From the NCBI GenBank assembly GCA_037349315.1, contig JBAIAC010000027.1, positions 12,281,501-12,345,500 of the forward strand: a DNA stretch of 64,000 nucleotides, read 5' to 3'. The notes beneath the pieces are model-generated. The model saw nothing but the letters and a program-made list of their open reading frames with translations. It made no database searches and had not been told where the DNA came from. Positions 12,309 to 23,891 of this stretch are shown piece after piece. The DNA comes from Chelydra serpentina (Eukaryota; Chordata; Testudines; Chelydridae). A program made the position numbers and the translations under genes. Numbering within the stretch: position 1 is the first letter of the stretch; every line of letters starts with the position of its first letter.

Positions 12309-12476
12309 GGAGTGACGTACTGCGGCGAAAACGCGGCCAGCAACTTAACCATGGCCAATGTCCCCTGGCACGAAGAGGTGGTGCATTTCGTCCGGGAGTT
12401 GGCTGACCTGATTCCAGACTATGACATCGCGTGTGAACATGAACACTCAAACTGCCTCCTAATAGCTCACAAAAAG
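12309..12476 (+). CDS. TYW1: TYW1 penultimate coding exon (56 codons)
   Basis: The exon lies between an AG acceptor at 12307-12308 and a GTAAGG donor at 12477. It is open in phase 0 at both ends. It starts GVTYCGE, runs through the segments VPWHEEVVHFVRELADLIPD and CEHEHSNCLLIAHKK, and ends on a lysine codon. I recognise this as the C-terminal wyosine-forming domain of TYW1. TYW1 is the flavodoxin/radical-SAM iron-sulfur enzyme that uses pyruvate to convert N1-methylguanosine at position 37 of tRNA-Phe to 4-demethylwyosine, the second step of wybutosine synthesis. The radical-SAM and flavodoxin parts would be encoded upstream of the window. Exon base composition is clearly richer in G+C and CpG than its surroundings. 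The match was made from memory of the family, but joining cleanly to the next exon makes it secure. Confidence 0.93.
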
Positions 12477-12903
12477 GTAAGGCATCTTTCTCCTGGTGTG
12501 TGAAAACAGACCCAGCATAGAAAGATTTGACTCCTCACTTCCTAAAAGTTGTGAGCTGCTGAGTCTAAGCAATTGCTCTAGTTCAGCAGGTTTTTCTCTC
12601 TAGGTTTGAAAGATTAGCTTTTTAAAAATCCCTTAACACATTTATCCCATGGAGCTCTGTGGATTAGTTTATAAGACTGTTATGGGTTCAGTGACTGCCC
12701 CGTTACAACCTGCAGTACTGTCCTTGATGACACAAGCAAGATCTTGAAAATATCAAAGAGTGTTTTGGCTCTCAAAGAAAATGAAAGTATCTATCTTGCA
12801 GTCTTTGCTTTGTATTTTTTGGCAGCGGGAACAAACTAAATGGGGATGGGTTGATTGTTGCAACCTCCCACCCCTATTTCTTCCTTAATAATGTCCACTG
12901 CTT

Positions 12904-13029
12904 GCATCCGAAGAAGTGGGTATTGACCCATGAAAGCTTATGCTTCAATACCTCTGTTAGTCTATAAGGTGCCACAGGACCCTTTGTCGCTTCTACAGAT
13001 CCAGACTAACACGGCTACCCCTCTGATAC
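12904..13029 (+). mobile_element. Penelope-like element 3' tail
   Basis: Reads gcatccgaagaagtgggtat, then acccatgaaagcttatgct, then gttagtctataaggtgccac, and ends cagactaacacggctacccc. The same wording, reversed, follows the GIY-YIG frame at 56722-57003, which identifies this as a tail of the same family. Heavily 5'-truncated. Confidence 0.75.
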
Positions 13030-13493
13030 TTAATAATGTTGTTCAGCAATGAGTGTCCCCATGCAGATTAGACATTGAAAGGGCACCAGAGCTTAGAGGA
13101 GTTCGGGTTATTATTATTATTTTTTTTAATCATTAGAATTCCTGTCAAAGCCGTAGGCATCTTTATTCCTGTTACTCCGAGTTGGAGTAGCATTGGGGAC
13201 TGCGTTCCTTCTCTGAGATAAACAATTTCTGCACAAGACAAATTGATATGTGGGTGTTAAGCATGGAAAAATTTCCTCTCAGAACAACTTGATGTGTCTG
13301 GTTTGCAGTATCTGAGAGGTCTCCACAACTGTATTTCTAGAAAACCGATTTTAAAGGACAAACAATAAAGCAGCTCTGTCATAATTTCATACATTCTCTA
13401 TCCATATAAATGATAGATAAACAACTCTGAAACTATTACTGCTGTCATAACAGCGACACCAGCCCAGCAGTTCTGTCAGGCACTAAAATGCTT

Positions 13494-13567
13494 TGTAGGC
13501 AAAGCATGTTACAGTGGTGCATATATGTATTGTAGGCAAAGCATGTTACAGTGGTGCATATATGTAT
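13494..13567 (+). repeat. Perfect two-copy tandem duplication, 37-bp unit
   Basis: A 37-base unit starting tgtaggcaaagcatgttaca and ending gcatatatgtat occurs at 13494-13530 and again, identically, at 13531-13567. Perfect identity implies a recent duplication, possibly polymorphic. Confidence 0.95.
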
Positions 13568-14825
13568 TTGTATATATAGTGTATGTTTCTGATAAATGCC
13601 ATCAGAGTAATTTGAAATGCATGTGAAATGTCAAAAGGATGGTTAATTTTTAAGGGTGTGGGGTACAGAAAATATTGTACTATTTGGTGTTCTAATGTAC
13701 AGAAAAACATTTAAAAATGCAAAACAAAGGACTGTCTAGGTAGCTGATGAAATCACTACTTATTATCTTGGTATTAGATTATGCTGTGTGTGTCTGTCTG
13801 TCTGTGTGGTATTCACCTGTTACCTCTGATCATTTACTTAAATGGTGAACTTCTTTTGGGGCCGTTCGCTTGTCTCCTGCGTGTACTGTGCCTATCACAG
13901 TGGGCCCTGCTCCTAATTGCGGGCCTCTAAGCACTACAACACAATAACAAATTAGTCTATTTGGTTAAAATCCCGACTTGCAGAAAATCAGAAGTTAATT
14001 TTAATTGCTGTTTGCAACTAATTATAGTTGCTGAAAATTTCCAGTAGGAAATTTCCGAAGGTGCCAAGTTCACATTAAAAAAAAAAGGGGGGGGGGTGGA
14101 TGTGTGTGGAATGGGATTAAAAAAATCTGACATGCTACATTCTTGGCCCGTGTCCTCATAATATTTCCTTATTTTTCAATTCAAATCTTGTGTGGTGGAA
14201 CTGGTGGCGCCAGAGTGCATTCGCAATTAAAAAGTCTCTTCCATAGCAAGGTGAAAGTCTAGCCCGAGGAAAGGAAACAAATTTTCATTGATGCATAATC
14301 TAAGTACCACCATTATTAACAGTAACAAGAATAGATGGATACTAACCTGTGAGGAATTGTACAATTACTTTGCTTTCCAAATTCATGAGGAGAGGGTGTC
14401 TCTTGGAAGCAATCAATACCCACGTGCTAAAATAACTAATAAAAAGTAAATTTATTTCTACTCCTTTTTAATTCTGGATTTCAAGCTCCAGTAGAGAATA
14501 AAACTTGTCAGTGTTTTACTTGTGGAAAACCAGAGCTCTGGGAGCCATTAGGCTGTATAAAAGGAACCCTTAAAATAATTTTTAAAAAAAGAGTGGAGAG
14601 AAAAAAAGGATAGTAAAAATAATTAAGAAATTTCATTTGCTTCATTCTGTTTTGCAAGATCTAACTGTTTTATTAAGTTCAAATTAAAAAAACAACCCTT
14701 CATTGAAATGCCTGCATGTTCAAGAGAATTTAAAAATGGCAGAGAGAGAGTGCACTGTTTAATACCCGTTTTGTCTTAAATTAGGGGCATTGACTACCAA
14801 TTGCTTTAAATATGAATAATCAATT
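13568..14825. other. Intronic DNA without a gene
   Basis: Includes a short TCTG/TG microsatellite at about 13786-13806, an A run followed by a G run at 14078-14098, and a weak MIR/L3-like tail at about 13860-13950 (tactgtgcctatcacagtgggccctgctcc). From about 14260 to 14770 the DNA is AT-rich and repeat-free. Confidence 0.5.
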
Positions 14826-14973
14826 AAGCACTTCTGAAAATTTCACCCCAAGTCACATTGTCAAAAGGACTTAGGCATTGGGTGGCTGACTCATTGATAG
14901 TGGATGGGATTTAGGGGCCTAAATCCTTTTTGAAAATGGGACTTAGGCACTTTTGAAAATGTAACCTTCAGGC
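14826..14973 (-). repeat. Palindromic short repeat ('cttaggcacttttgaaaat' family)
   Basis: One arm starts cacttctgaaaatttcaccc; the other ends gacttaggcacttttgaaaa then tgtaacc. The arms are inverted copies. A cleaner 162-bp copy at 52894-53055 has TWA target duplications, so this is the same MITE family. Confidence 0.6.
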
Positions 14974-16149
14974 CCAATGCAGTTCCCATAGAATCTGGCT
15001 GAAAGACTCCCATTTATTTCAGTGGAAGTTGGATCTGGCCTTCATGTTGCATTAGCCAATATGATTAAAAGCACTTGGTTAATAGATCAGTATTAACCTG
15101 TAGATCAAGAAGCTGATACTTGTACTATTTTGAGGTTGGCTAACTGCTGTAGAGTAGCCATTGCTGGCGAGTGCCATGTGTTCAATGAAGGTAGATAGCC
15201 CTGTAGCAGTAACAATAGTAGTAGTCCCCTTGGCTATCACTTCCTTGCTTGTATTGCCCAATGTGTGCCACTTTCAGAAGATGTCGGTCCCACTTGTCTT
15301 TTCTGTGTCCTCCCAGCTGTGTCTTTTGCAGCACCCTCTTTTCTTTAAACTGATGACTTCCACCTCCCCTTGCTAGGTGCCCAGAGTATTCCAGCTCCCC
15401 CCATTTGATTATATTTTCCCAGCATAGCTGTTATAGTCTCAAGTAATTGCATTTGCTTTGTGGAAAATCCTATGAACAGTCAAGTACAAAAATCTAATTT
15501 ATTACAGTGCTTTTGAATTAATTGGTGGAGATCTCGAGACAGCGGCAACTTTATAATTTAACAATTAATTCTAATAACCTTTCCAGAGAGAGAACTTAGG
15601 CAGCTGGTTTTCCTTGTGTTGTAACAATAAATGGTATCCTTGAGACAATCAGAGCGAGTGACTAATAAGGGAGAAAATCTGCTGCAGATGCCTCGCAGCA
15701 AGTATCTTTTTGAATGAAAGTTACAATCGCAGTAATTTCTGGAATAAAAACGTCTGCTTCTCTTTGTTGTTGTTGTTGGATTTGTTTTACCCTGGTGTTT
15801 GCCATGTATTCCATTGTGTTGAAACCCTTGCTTGCCAATTACATTTTATTATATTGATTTTAAATAACCTACCTTGCTTTTGTGATGGGTTTGTTTTCCA
15901 TCAATGCTGTATCTGTGGCTTTACATTCCTGGGTTTCTCATTAGTGCTATTTGTATTATATGCTACCTTTCTTGCTTTCTACTTCTGTTGCTGTTCATTT
16001 TTGATCAGCTCAAAGCAGATCCATAACACTGAAGGATTATTTTTAAGAATTTAAGTATTTTGTGAGCTTCTTCCTTCTTGGTATAGTGATGAGTATCCCC
16101 ACCTGTAATACCTGGGTTTTTTCCCCCTGCCAGGAGACTGCATTTTAAG

Positions 16150-16222
16150 GTGGCCAATTGGGCAAGGCATTGGGCTACTACTGTATTATGTTGTGCATGC
16201 ATGGGTTCGAATCCCACCTTCA
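16150..16222 (+). repeat. tRNA-derived SINE head
   Basis: ggccaattgggcaaggcatt resembles an A-box region, and ggttcgaatcccacc is a near-perfect pol III B box. Only the head is recognisable. It is not a functional tRNA, because no cloverleaf fits. Confidence 0.5.
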
Positions 16223-16328
16223 TCAGTCTTTAGGAGGTTTCAGTAGTGTAGTTGCCTATCATGTGGAAGGTCCCCAGTTCGAAACAGGATAGAAACAAAT
16301 CTAAGTTTGGGGTAAATAGGTAAAATCC

Positions 16329-16400
16329 AAAGGCCTGTGTTATACAGGAGGTCAGACAAGATAATTGAATGGTCCCTTCTAGCCTTAAAATCTGTGAATT
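16329..16400 (+). mobile_element. CR1 LINE 3'-end fragment
   Basis: aggcctgtgttatacaggag, gtcagacaagataattgaat and ggtcccttctagccttaaaa tctgtgaat match the other CR1-type tail (see 3170-3289, opposite strand). Confidence 0.6.
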
Positions 16401-16647
16401 GACAGACCTTGTATAGTGGATCTGAATCCAAACGGTGGATCCAGAGATCCCAAAACTTTGGGGACGTTTGGCTCTGTATGTGACGGTTATAGCTCAAACC
16501 CTCTCCTAGTACCTCTTGTATTCTACATTGTCTGCAGGTTTCAGCACTGGATTTTGTGGGCTGCAGTGCTTTAGAATCAGTGTTTCCCAGCGGGGTGGGT
16601 CCTGACCCACCAGAGGGTGGCAGGTGGGTTCTACATGGGTCTCTTTA

Positions 16648-16722
16648 AGCTTCAGAGCTTGTCTCTCTCATCAACAGAAGCTGATCCAATAAAAGATATT
16701 ACCTCACTCACCTTGTCTCTTA
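16648..16722 (+). mobile_element. PLE-type tail fragment
   Basis: gcttgtctctctcatcaaca, gaagctgatccaataaaaga and tattacctcactcaccttgt match the right arm of the inverted repeat at 46277-46463. Short and diverged. Confidence 0.6.
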
Positions 16723-17346
16723 AGATCCATAGCATTTTATTTCCTTCCTGTCCCTAACAGTCCCACACTTTGCAGGTCAATTTTTGGGTATAAGCATTCT
16801 CTGTCCTCCTAGAACCTGGGATCCAAAATCTGGACTGCATTCTCTTCTTGTTTATGCTAGTTTGATGTCAGTGTAACTGTACCAACGACAGTAGAGTTGC
16901 ATCGTGAGAGGAGAATTGAGCCTCCACTGCCATAAATTTGAACCGGATATAAAACATCCCTGTGTTTACAGCAAGCAGGGAGACCCATGTAGCGCCATAA
17001 CCTGCCCGTGAAATAATCTAACTTCTTGACAGCAATATTATTGCAGGCATGGGATTTTAACTTGATGTTTCTGTGATTTTTCTTTAGTGTCACTCTCAAA
17101 ATATGAGGTTGGTTCTGCTATGCTTGATCTGTTAGTTATTAAAAAGGGCACTGTGGTTATTCTGAAGTAATCCATTTTTCATCCATGAGAATTAAAACTG
17201 TCTGGGTGTATCTATGGCTTAATTGGTAGATGGTCTGCTCCATAATGATGATGGTAAGAATTATATATATAAAAAAATCTACAAAAATGCATCTTTTATA
17301 TAGAGTAATCTGCATAAGGTTAGACTTAATAAATAGCAGCTAATAA

Positions 17347-17630
17347 GGGCTGGTCCACACTAGGGGGCGGGATCGATCTAAGATACACAACTTCAGCTAC
17401 GTGAATAGCGTAGCTGAAGTCGAAGTATCTTAGATCGAATTACAAACTACTTACCTCGGGTCCATGCGGCACAGGCAGGCTCCCCCGTCGACTCCGCTTA
17501 CTCCTCGCGCCGAGCTGGAGTTCCGGAGTCGACGGGGAGCGTTTCTGGGATCGATTTATCGTGTCTACATGAGGCGCGATAAATCGATCCCAGAACATCG
17601 ATCGCCACCCGCCAAATCGGGATGTAGCCT
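17347..17630 (+). mobile_element. Palindromic MITE, copy 1 (PIF/Harbinger-like)
   Basis: Flanked by TAA on both sides (17344-17346 and 17631-17633). The left end is GGGCTGGTCCACACTAG; the right end is decayed (ggatgtagcc). Inside are stacked hairpins: CTTCAGCTACG pairs with CGTAGCTGAAG, an outer AAGATAC pairs with GTATCTT, GGAGTCGAC pairs with its complement, and GGGATCGATTTATCG pairs with CGATAAATCGATCCC. No coding capacity. Superfamily is inferred from the 3-bp TWA duplication and end sequence. Confidence 0.85.
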
Positions 17631-17633
17631 AAG

Positions 17634-18734
17634 TTACAGAAGAGAGATCCCATGTGTGAATGGCATTATGCCACTATACTGAGGATGATACAGACATCAT
17701 GTTGCAAGGCTTTTACTCTTTTAGAAAGTGCGATAACAAATTGAATGTATAAAACTTGATCAATGCTAAATTTGAATGATGGTCTGACTGTCTAAACTGG
17801 TGATCATGCTGTTAAAGGGTTTAAAAAAATCACTGATCATGTGACTAGGGTACTTATGGACAGAGAGAGATTTGTTGGGGGGGCGGGAGAATGGAAATCT
17901 CCAGTGTGATTGTTCATGGATGGTGGTTTTTAGATTTCTGGAAGGATTTAGTTCTGCACCAGTATCATTGTTCCCCAGCAGTCAGTGCTGATATACTGAT
18001 TTTTGTTTTACCCGTAGGGTGTAGTATGTGATAACATTCTCATAATTAGATGTCCCATACACTGTTAGAGTTTTATAACATTCCATGCCACATATTTATG
18101 ACTTGATTTACCTCTTCATCCTAGTTGCTTCCCATGGAGCCTAAAGTTATAACTAGCAATTAAAAAATAACGCTGAGTTCTGAATGAGAAGTGGTGATAT
18201 GAGCCTGATAGAATTCAGCTGTCTGCCATATTTCTTCTGGTTTCACATCAGCTCCAGTCCAGTCACTCCTGCCGTACAAGAAAGCATATATTACGAACCT
18301 TAAATAGTTAGGTAAAGAAACTGTCCACAATAACTTAATGAATTATTCAAGTTGACTCAAGACAGATTTCTATTGGCAGGTGGTGAAAATAGCCTTGTTA
18401 TGAAAATTTGCATAATGTAATGCTGTGCACTGCCATTATGTTTAATCTGTTTAATGCTGCGTTGTGAGTGTATAAAAGCTGTTTTATTAAGATATCTCAC
18501 TGTCATCAGTTTAAATAAAGGAACTGAGGCTGGAAAGTTGCATGAGAAAATGGATTAATTTTTTCCCCAACTAACCTAATTTAAGAATTTTCCTTAATGC
18601 TCACGTTAATGAGAGCAAAGGGTGGTTTATGCTGAAATGCTGCAAAGAAAATGGCATACAATTGCTGCACTGAGGGGCCCTAGATAAATATATTAAAGTG
18701 GTCATAACTTTTAAATAGGAAACTTTCTATATTA
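17634..18734. other. AT-rich intronic DNA; possible conserved noncoding block
   Basis: No exon. About 18360-18680 is repeat-free and includes an octamer-like ATTTGCATAATG (18406 region) and repeated TTAAT and taatga words. It looks like constrained noncoding DNA, but conservation cannot be judged from one sequence. Confidence 0.35.
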
Positions 18735-18965
18735 TTACATTGCACTTAGATAGCTCCTTCTGTCCGAGGAACTTGGATGTCAAAACGTTTGAGTTAAGCA
18801 ACACAGGGAGGGAAAGTGGAGGTGGCAGTAATATCCCCGTTTTAGAGATGGGAAAATAGAGGTATGGAAAGGTGAAATAACTTGAAGCTCAGCGGCAGAG
18901 ACATGACTAGAACCAGATCTATTTGTTGGTCTAGGTTTTTGCACTGCACCGCATGACCGTGGTAT
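18735..18965 (-). repeat. MIR-like SINE remnant
   Basis: Contains acttagatagctccttctg, then atccccgttttagagatggg, aaatagaggtatgg, tgaaataacttgaagctc, ctagaaccagatct and gcaccgcatgaccgtgg. This is the reverse-complement order of MIR. Highly diverged. Confidence 0.6.
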
Positions 18966-21900
18966 TTGAGTATCTTCTGACTCCAGCTTCCAGGCAATTA
19001 ATCAGTAGCCAATTCATGCCTCTCTGTTCCATACATTGTATTGTATCGCACTTTATACATCAATATATTAAGTGCACAAATATGGTACATGTAGAATCTT
19101 TGTAAGCCTGGTGCCATGGCTTCAGAGAATAATATATTGCAGTAGACCCACATTCAATAGCCATTTTAATGCTGTCTAGTCTTGCAGAGCTAATACACTT
19201 GAAAATGTATGGGGGGGTGGGGGGGGGGAGAGAAAATGGGCAACAACCCTCATCTTCTGTGCCAGCAAATGGGCAATTAATGGAGTGGCACTTACACTAG
19301 CCTAAAAGGAAACATCTTTTTTATGCTGGTGTGTTGGGGGAAGAATGTTGCTCTTAGCTGGCAAAATATGGGTTTATTTTGACCCAGATGTAACATCTAC
19401 TGTTTTTTTCTGGGAAGTTACAGAGCGCCATGTTGCTTCTACAGATCTGTTTCTCTAAATATATTGAGACAGCTTTGAAAATGTAAAGCATTTTGGTGTG
19501 TGTTCATGTGGTAACAATCATGTTAGAGGACCACTAGCAATCAACAAGAGTATCTGATATGATGTGCTAGTGTTCCTACAGGCTTTACAATATAGCACAT
19601 TTTTAAGTTGCAAGAGTTTCTGCAACTAAAAAAAGCATCCTAAGCTATGTGTGCACATCTGTACTCCGTCTTCCTAAGAACATTTCTTGTTTCATGGAAA
19701 AATAATGATTTAAACTCAGTAAGAAATCATTTGAGGGAAGCTGCTGAAAATAGGGACCCATGAGGGTTGTTCTGATGCAACCCTAACCAGTGCTTTGAAG
19801 ATAAGTCTCACATTTCAGTAAAACTCATGTGGGAGCAGTGGTCTTTTTTTTTTAATCAAGTACTTCATCAAATGACTGTACTGTGCAATAGAGTTAAAGG
19901 GACATTGTCAAGGTTAGCGGGCCCAACATGGAACACTTCTAAAGGTCATTATTTGTAAAATGATTTTCTGCAAGTGGATAAGTGTCACCAGTCCTGCCCA
20001 AGCCCCAATTGCTCTGGGGTTGGGGGATCCAAATGCAAAAACAAGCAACCTCTGTTAACAATTCTGGTTTCTGTGAGCCTTCCACAGATGCAGAGAGAGA
20101 GAGACAATGTTGCCTTGAGGCATCGTTCATGTCAAGTTTAGTTCCTAGCTGGCTCACAAGAGTGTGAAGCAGTTTGGGAAAGCAAGAGGGACAGCAACAT
20201 GTACGTGTATGTTGGAAAACTCAACAAACCCATGTTCTGAGCTCACAAGTTGGAGTGCTCAGATAAGAAGCTGGAGTTTTAACACTCTTGGAGTCCTTCC
20301 TGTTGAAGCCTAATAAATAGTTTTTGAATGTCTGCTAGTTGAGTGTGGGAGAGTACATTTTCATTTGTTGTTTTTAAATGGGTGTATGAAGGAGGAGGAA
20401 GGTGGTAACCAGAATTAAACTTTGGGTCTGTCAGCCTTAAAAAGCTTCCCCTTCAACATTTGCTGGTGAAAACCCCTCTTTTAACATGTGGTGCTGTGGG
20501 CAGGCTGGAAAAATGTTGGTTGAAAATTTGCGGAAAGCAGATTTTAAAATTCTGTAAGTTAAAGATGGAAAAGCTCTATTACATCCTCCAGTCCATCTTT
20601 TTGCCAATGCAGGATCATTCCCTACAGTACAGTCCTGGAGCAGTTTCTGTGTCGCTAGCAATGCCATTGAAGCATGCACTACTTTTTCTTTCCACTGAGT
20701 GATTTTTATGTAGTCTAGAAAAGATTTCTGTTTAACCATTATTTTTGGAGTGCTGTAACTTCTGCATATAAAATGATGTATCTTGAGGTTATTAAAGAAT
20801 AACCGATGAAAAAAGTAATTCCCTGTTTTTCCTGTTTGGTGGTGGTGTGCAGAATTGCTGTGTAGCTAAACTCTTGCATTTGACCTCAGTTTGGGGCATA
20901 AATGAAACGCAACATGCTTATTGCCGTTCAGTCAATAGTGGAAAGAATTCCATGTTTCGTAGCCCTTTCAGTTCAGCCTTCCTGACAGTCTGCAAGGAGA
21001 AGACCCTAATGAATGAAGTGGGCAGGGCAGCTAATGATCACTCCTCCCACTAGAGGATACATCCTTCCAGCTCAGGATTAGCTCCAGAAGGATAAAACCT
21101 GGATAGTAACAGCAACAGGCTTCACTGCACCACTCTGGTTGAATTTCTTATTTTGCCTAGAGTACGTTCTCTTTGTCTGGGAATAAATATATAAAGAACT
21201 GCCAAAGTGAATGGATGAAGAGACACCTTATTCTCCAGTTTAATGCATGTGCCTCAGAAGAGAATAATAGTGTCATCCTTATTAGGAGAAACTAATTGAT
21301 TTTTGGCTGACTTCCATTTTTCAGCTGTAGCATTTCATGTCACAGTCTTTGTTTCTCTTCTGTATTATATCCCTCCATATAAATCTGTTGAGACTTTTAT
21401 TTCTCTGCAATTATGCCTGTCTGATGGAATGTAGTATGTTGTACTACAAATTATATTATCTCAAACATAAATTCTTTATACGTTAGTTACTAAAAATTGC
21501 TTATGCAAGTACTATTACAAAAAGAAATATGCACTGCAGCAATTTACTGTTTTCCACATTTTAATCTGTTCTTTCCTTCAAGAATGTTCAGTTTTACATA
21601 AGACGAAGCTACTCTATTTTCAGCGTAAAGAAATTCACGTGGAAATGGTATTCCAGTAGATAATGCCCTTTGAAATAATGTTAGATACACTTCCATTAGG
21701 GGTAAATAAAAAACAAAGTAGTCAACATTAGCTCATGATGTGCTGTCAGTGTTGGCCTGAAATGACCCCCCCCCCCCGCCCATTAACCTCTTCCCTCGGG
21801 CATGATCCAAAGTTCATCAATAGAGAGACTCCCATTCACTTCAGTGGGCGTTGGATTGGGGCCCCCCATAGATGTTGCTGGGAAAAGATTAAGTGGGTTT

Positions 21901-22705
21901 TTGTGCACATTGAGGCAGGGTGGAGGGGAGTGGCTCCCTAGATTAAGTACTGGAAGATGCTCAGACACTATGGTAATGAAGGTGGTGTAAATATGCTTGT
22001 ATCAGATAGAGGAAGATCATCTATGGTGTGGGCTAAGCATCCCAGAGATAGGAACCAGTAGAGCAGTCGAGCCTGAGGTGAACGTCTGAGCTGACCTTTA
22101 TATAATAAAGGTCCTTACTGTTAATAAAGCCAAACCCCAGAAAGGGGGGGAGTTTTCACTCTTCAGTGACTTAATTTTAGTGCTGGTTGGAAAAGACAAT
22201 CTCACATAGCCTGTGTGGTTTATTTTTTATTTATTTATTTTTTACGGAGCTAACAAAAAAAGTAGTCTCTTGTTCCTGTATTTATTACCTTAAAAGACTT
22301 AACTAGGTAGTGAAAAAATAATAAAAATCCCAACGGTATTGGCCTTTGAAATAACACTAGTTTTTAGCATTATCGTTCCATTGTTTGTGTGACCATTGAA
22401 ATACTATAGAAAGTCTTAAATCTTTCGCTAGCTGGAGAATGCTCATAAAATTGTTGAACTCCAGTCAGTAAATCTGTGTGGACAACTGAAGAAGTCATTG
22501 TCCTGCTCTCCACAGTTTATTTGATTTTATTGCCTTGGAGGAAATAATTGGTTTCCATGATCCACTGTGCTTAAAGATGACTCTTTCATATCCACATTAT
22601 ATTGGTATTGAATCACAACATTAAAAATATTAAATATTTCTTCTGTTTTTGTAGGAAAAATACCATAGAATCTTAGCTTGATTGTTGCTATGGGAGTTGG
22701 ATGAT
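18966..22705. other. Intronic DNA without a gene
   Basis: Mostly unique AT-rich sequence. Contains a G-rich run at 19210-19229, a GA run near 20094-20104, and a C run at 21767-21778. It also has a short repeat with 'ctcccattcacttcagtggg' at 21795-21865 and 'ctgttaataaagccaaaccccag' at 22115-22140, which resembles an LTR poly(A) region. No exon seen. Confidence 0.45.
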
Positions 22706-22820
22706 GATTATGATAGCCTGTAAAGGACCCCAATCGGGATTAACGTCCTCATTGGGTTAGGTGCTGTACATCCACATGAGAAGATGTAGCTGAGTAGCTT
22801 AAAATCTAATTTAGACTCCA
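22706..22820 (-). repeat. MIR/L3-like tail fragment
   Basis: aaaggaccccaatcgggatt, cctcattgggttaggtgctg and tacatccacat…cttaaaatctaatttagac match the inverted tail of the MIR-like copies at 46563 and 62195. Confidence 0.5.
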
Positions 22821-23197
22821 CAAGAGTTGAGGATTCATCACAAAAACCATAAGTAACTTGAACCGCCTGTGTCTTTGGCTAGACTTTTTGGGTTGTCTAG
22901 CTCTAGTTCAGAGTGGGAATGATGACATTTGGTACAGGTCCTGAAGGGGTGAGATCTTTGGGAAAAGATTTAGCCTGGGGTTCCTGGGATGTTGTTTTAG
23001 AATTTCCTTTGTGTAATAAAACTGGCCCCCTGGAAAGGGTGAATTTTTGATCTTTTGATGAGTGGCTATCTTTTGCTTGGAGCTGGGTGGGAACTCCCCC
23101 AACTCACATTGATTTTGACTGGTTAAGTTGCTTCCTTTCATGGTGCCTTGGGTTGCCCAGTTAAAAATATGACTCCTGATTCTTACATGCCTTTTCA

Positions 23198-23379
23198 CAG
23201 AATCATAGAATATCAGGGTTGGAAGGGACCTTAGTAGGTCATCTAGTCCAACCCCCTGCTCAAAGCAGGACCAATCCCCAATTTTTGCCCCAGATCCCTA
23301 AATGGCCCCCTCAAGGATTGAACTCACAACCCTGGGTTTAGCAGGCCAGTGCTCAAACCACTGAGCTATCCCTCCCCCA
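23198..23379 (-). mobile_element. Cry-type tRNA-derived SINE (complete or nearly so)
   Basis: On the minus strand it begins gggggagggatagctcagtg (A-box-like), followed by a B-box-like gagttcaatcc. It then has a body with gaggggggccatttaggga-type wording, and a CR1-like tail ending …ggtcccttccaaccctgata ttctatgattc. Length about 180 bp. This head-plus-tail layout is that of the tRNA-derived SINEs of cryptodiran turtles, so it is the best taxonomic marker here. A second copy is at 37983-38160. Confidence 0.9.
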
Positions 23380-23888
23380 TGGACCTGCAAGCGTTATTGC
23401 ATTTGGAATTCTACACTGGTTTCCCTATAATTCAGATCTTATTTGTTTCTTGCACACTCCTTTTATTGCGATATCAAGTTTTTGCTGTTTGACTTCAGTT
23501 TATCTGGGCTTCGATAAGGGGCTGGTTTTAGGTCCTCACTTGGTTTCTTTTGCATGTGTATGATCCTATTGAGTAATAGCATTTGATCCCATGGTTCCCA
23601 GTGCCATTTGTCTGCAAAAAAATGCTCAAATAGACCTTTCAGAGCCTGCATATCAGATGAAGCAGATTGACACTTTGCGTAATTGCATTCGGTCATGAAT
23701 ACCTTCTGATTTTCTTAAGGGGATTGTGCGGGTTAACATTTTCTTCAGCAGTCTGACAGCTCACGTTGCATAACTTTTAAGAATTCTGCCCCCTTATTAC
23801 AAAAACAGCCCATTGGAGACTCGTGCTGGACATACCATTTTAGTTCCCCCAATTATTCTAGTATGCTTAGACAAAGATTAGTGTACTC
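23380..23888. other. Intronic DNA without a gene
   Basis: Nothing recognisable: unique sequence between a SINE and a MITE. Confidence 0.5.
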
Positions 23889-23891
23889 TTA

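Larger units (their letters stand above)
14974..17340. other. Intronic DNA with small SINE and CR1 remnants
   Basis: No exon. About 15440-15730 is AT-rich, repeat-free and rich in TTAATT words. A tRNA-derived SINE head is visible at 16150-16222, with a B-box-like gggttcgaatcccacc. A CR1-type tail lies at 16329-16400, and a PLE-type tail at 16648-16722. Confidence 0.5.

Noticed and set aside
16150..16222. Possible tRNA gene
   Set aside because: Good B box, but no A-box/anticodon arm arrangement or acceptor stem; fits a SINE head.
17464..17682. 72-codon arginine-rich frame
   Set aside because: Wholly explained by the palindromic MITE; similar frames appear in the other copies at 33130 and 59918.
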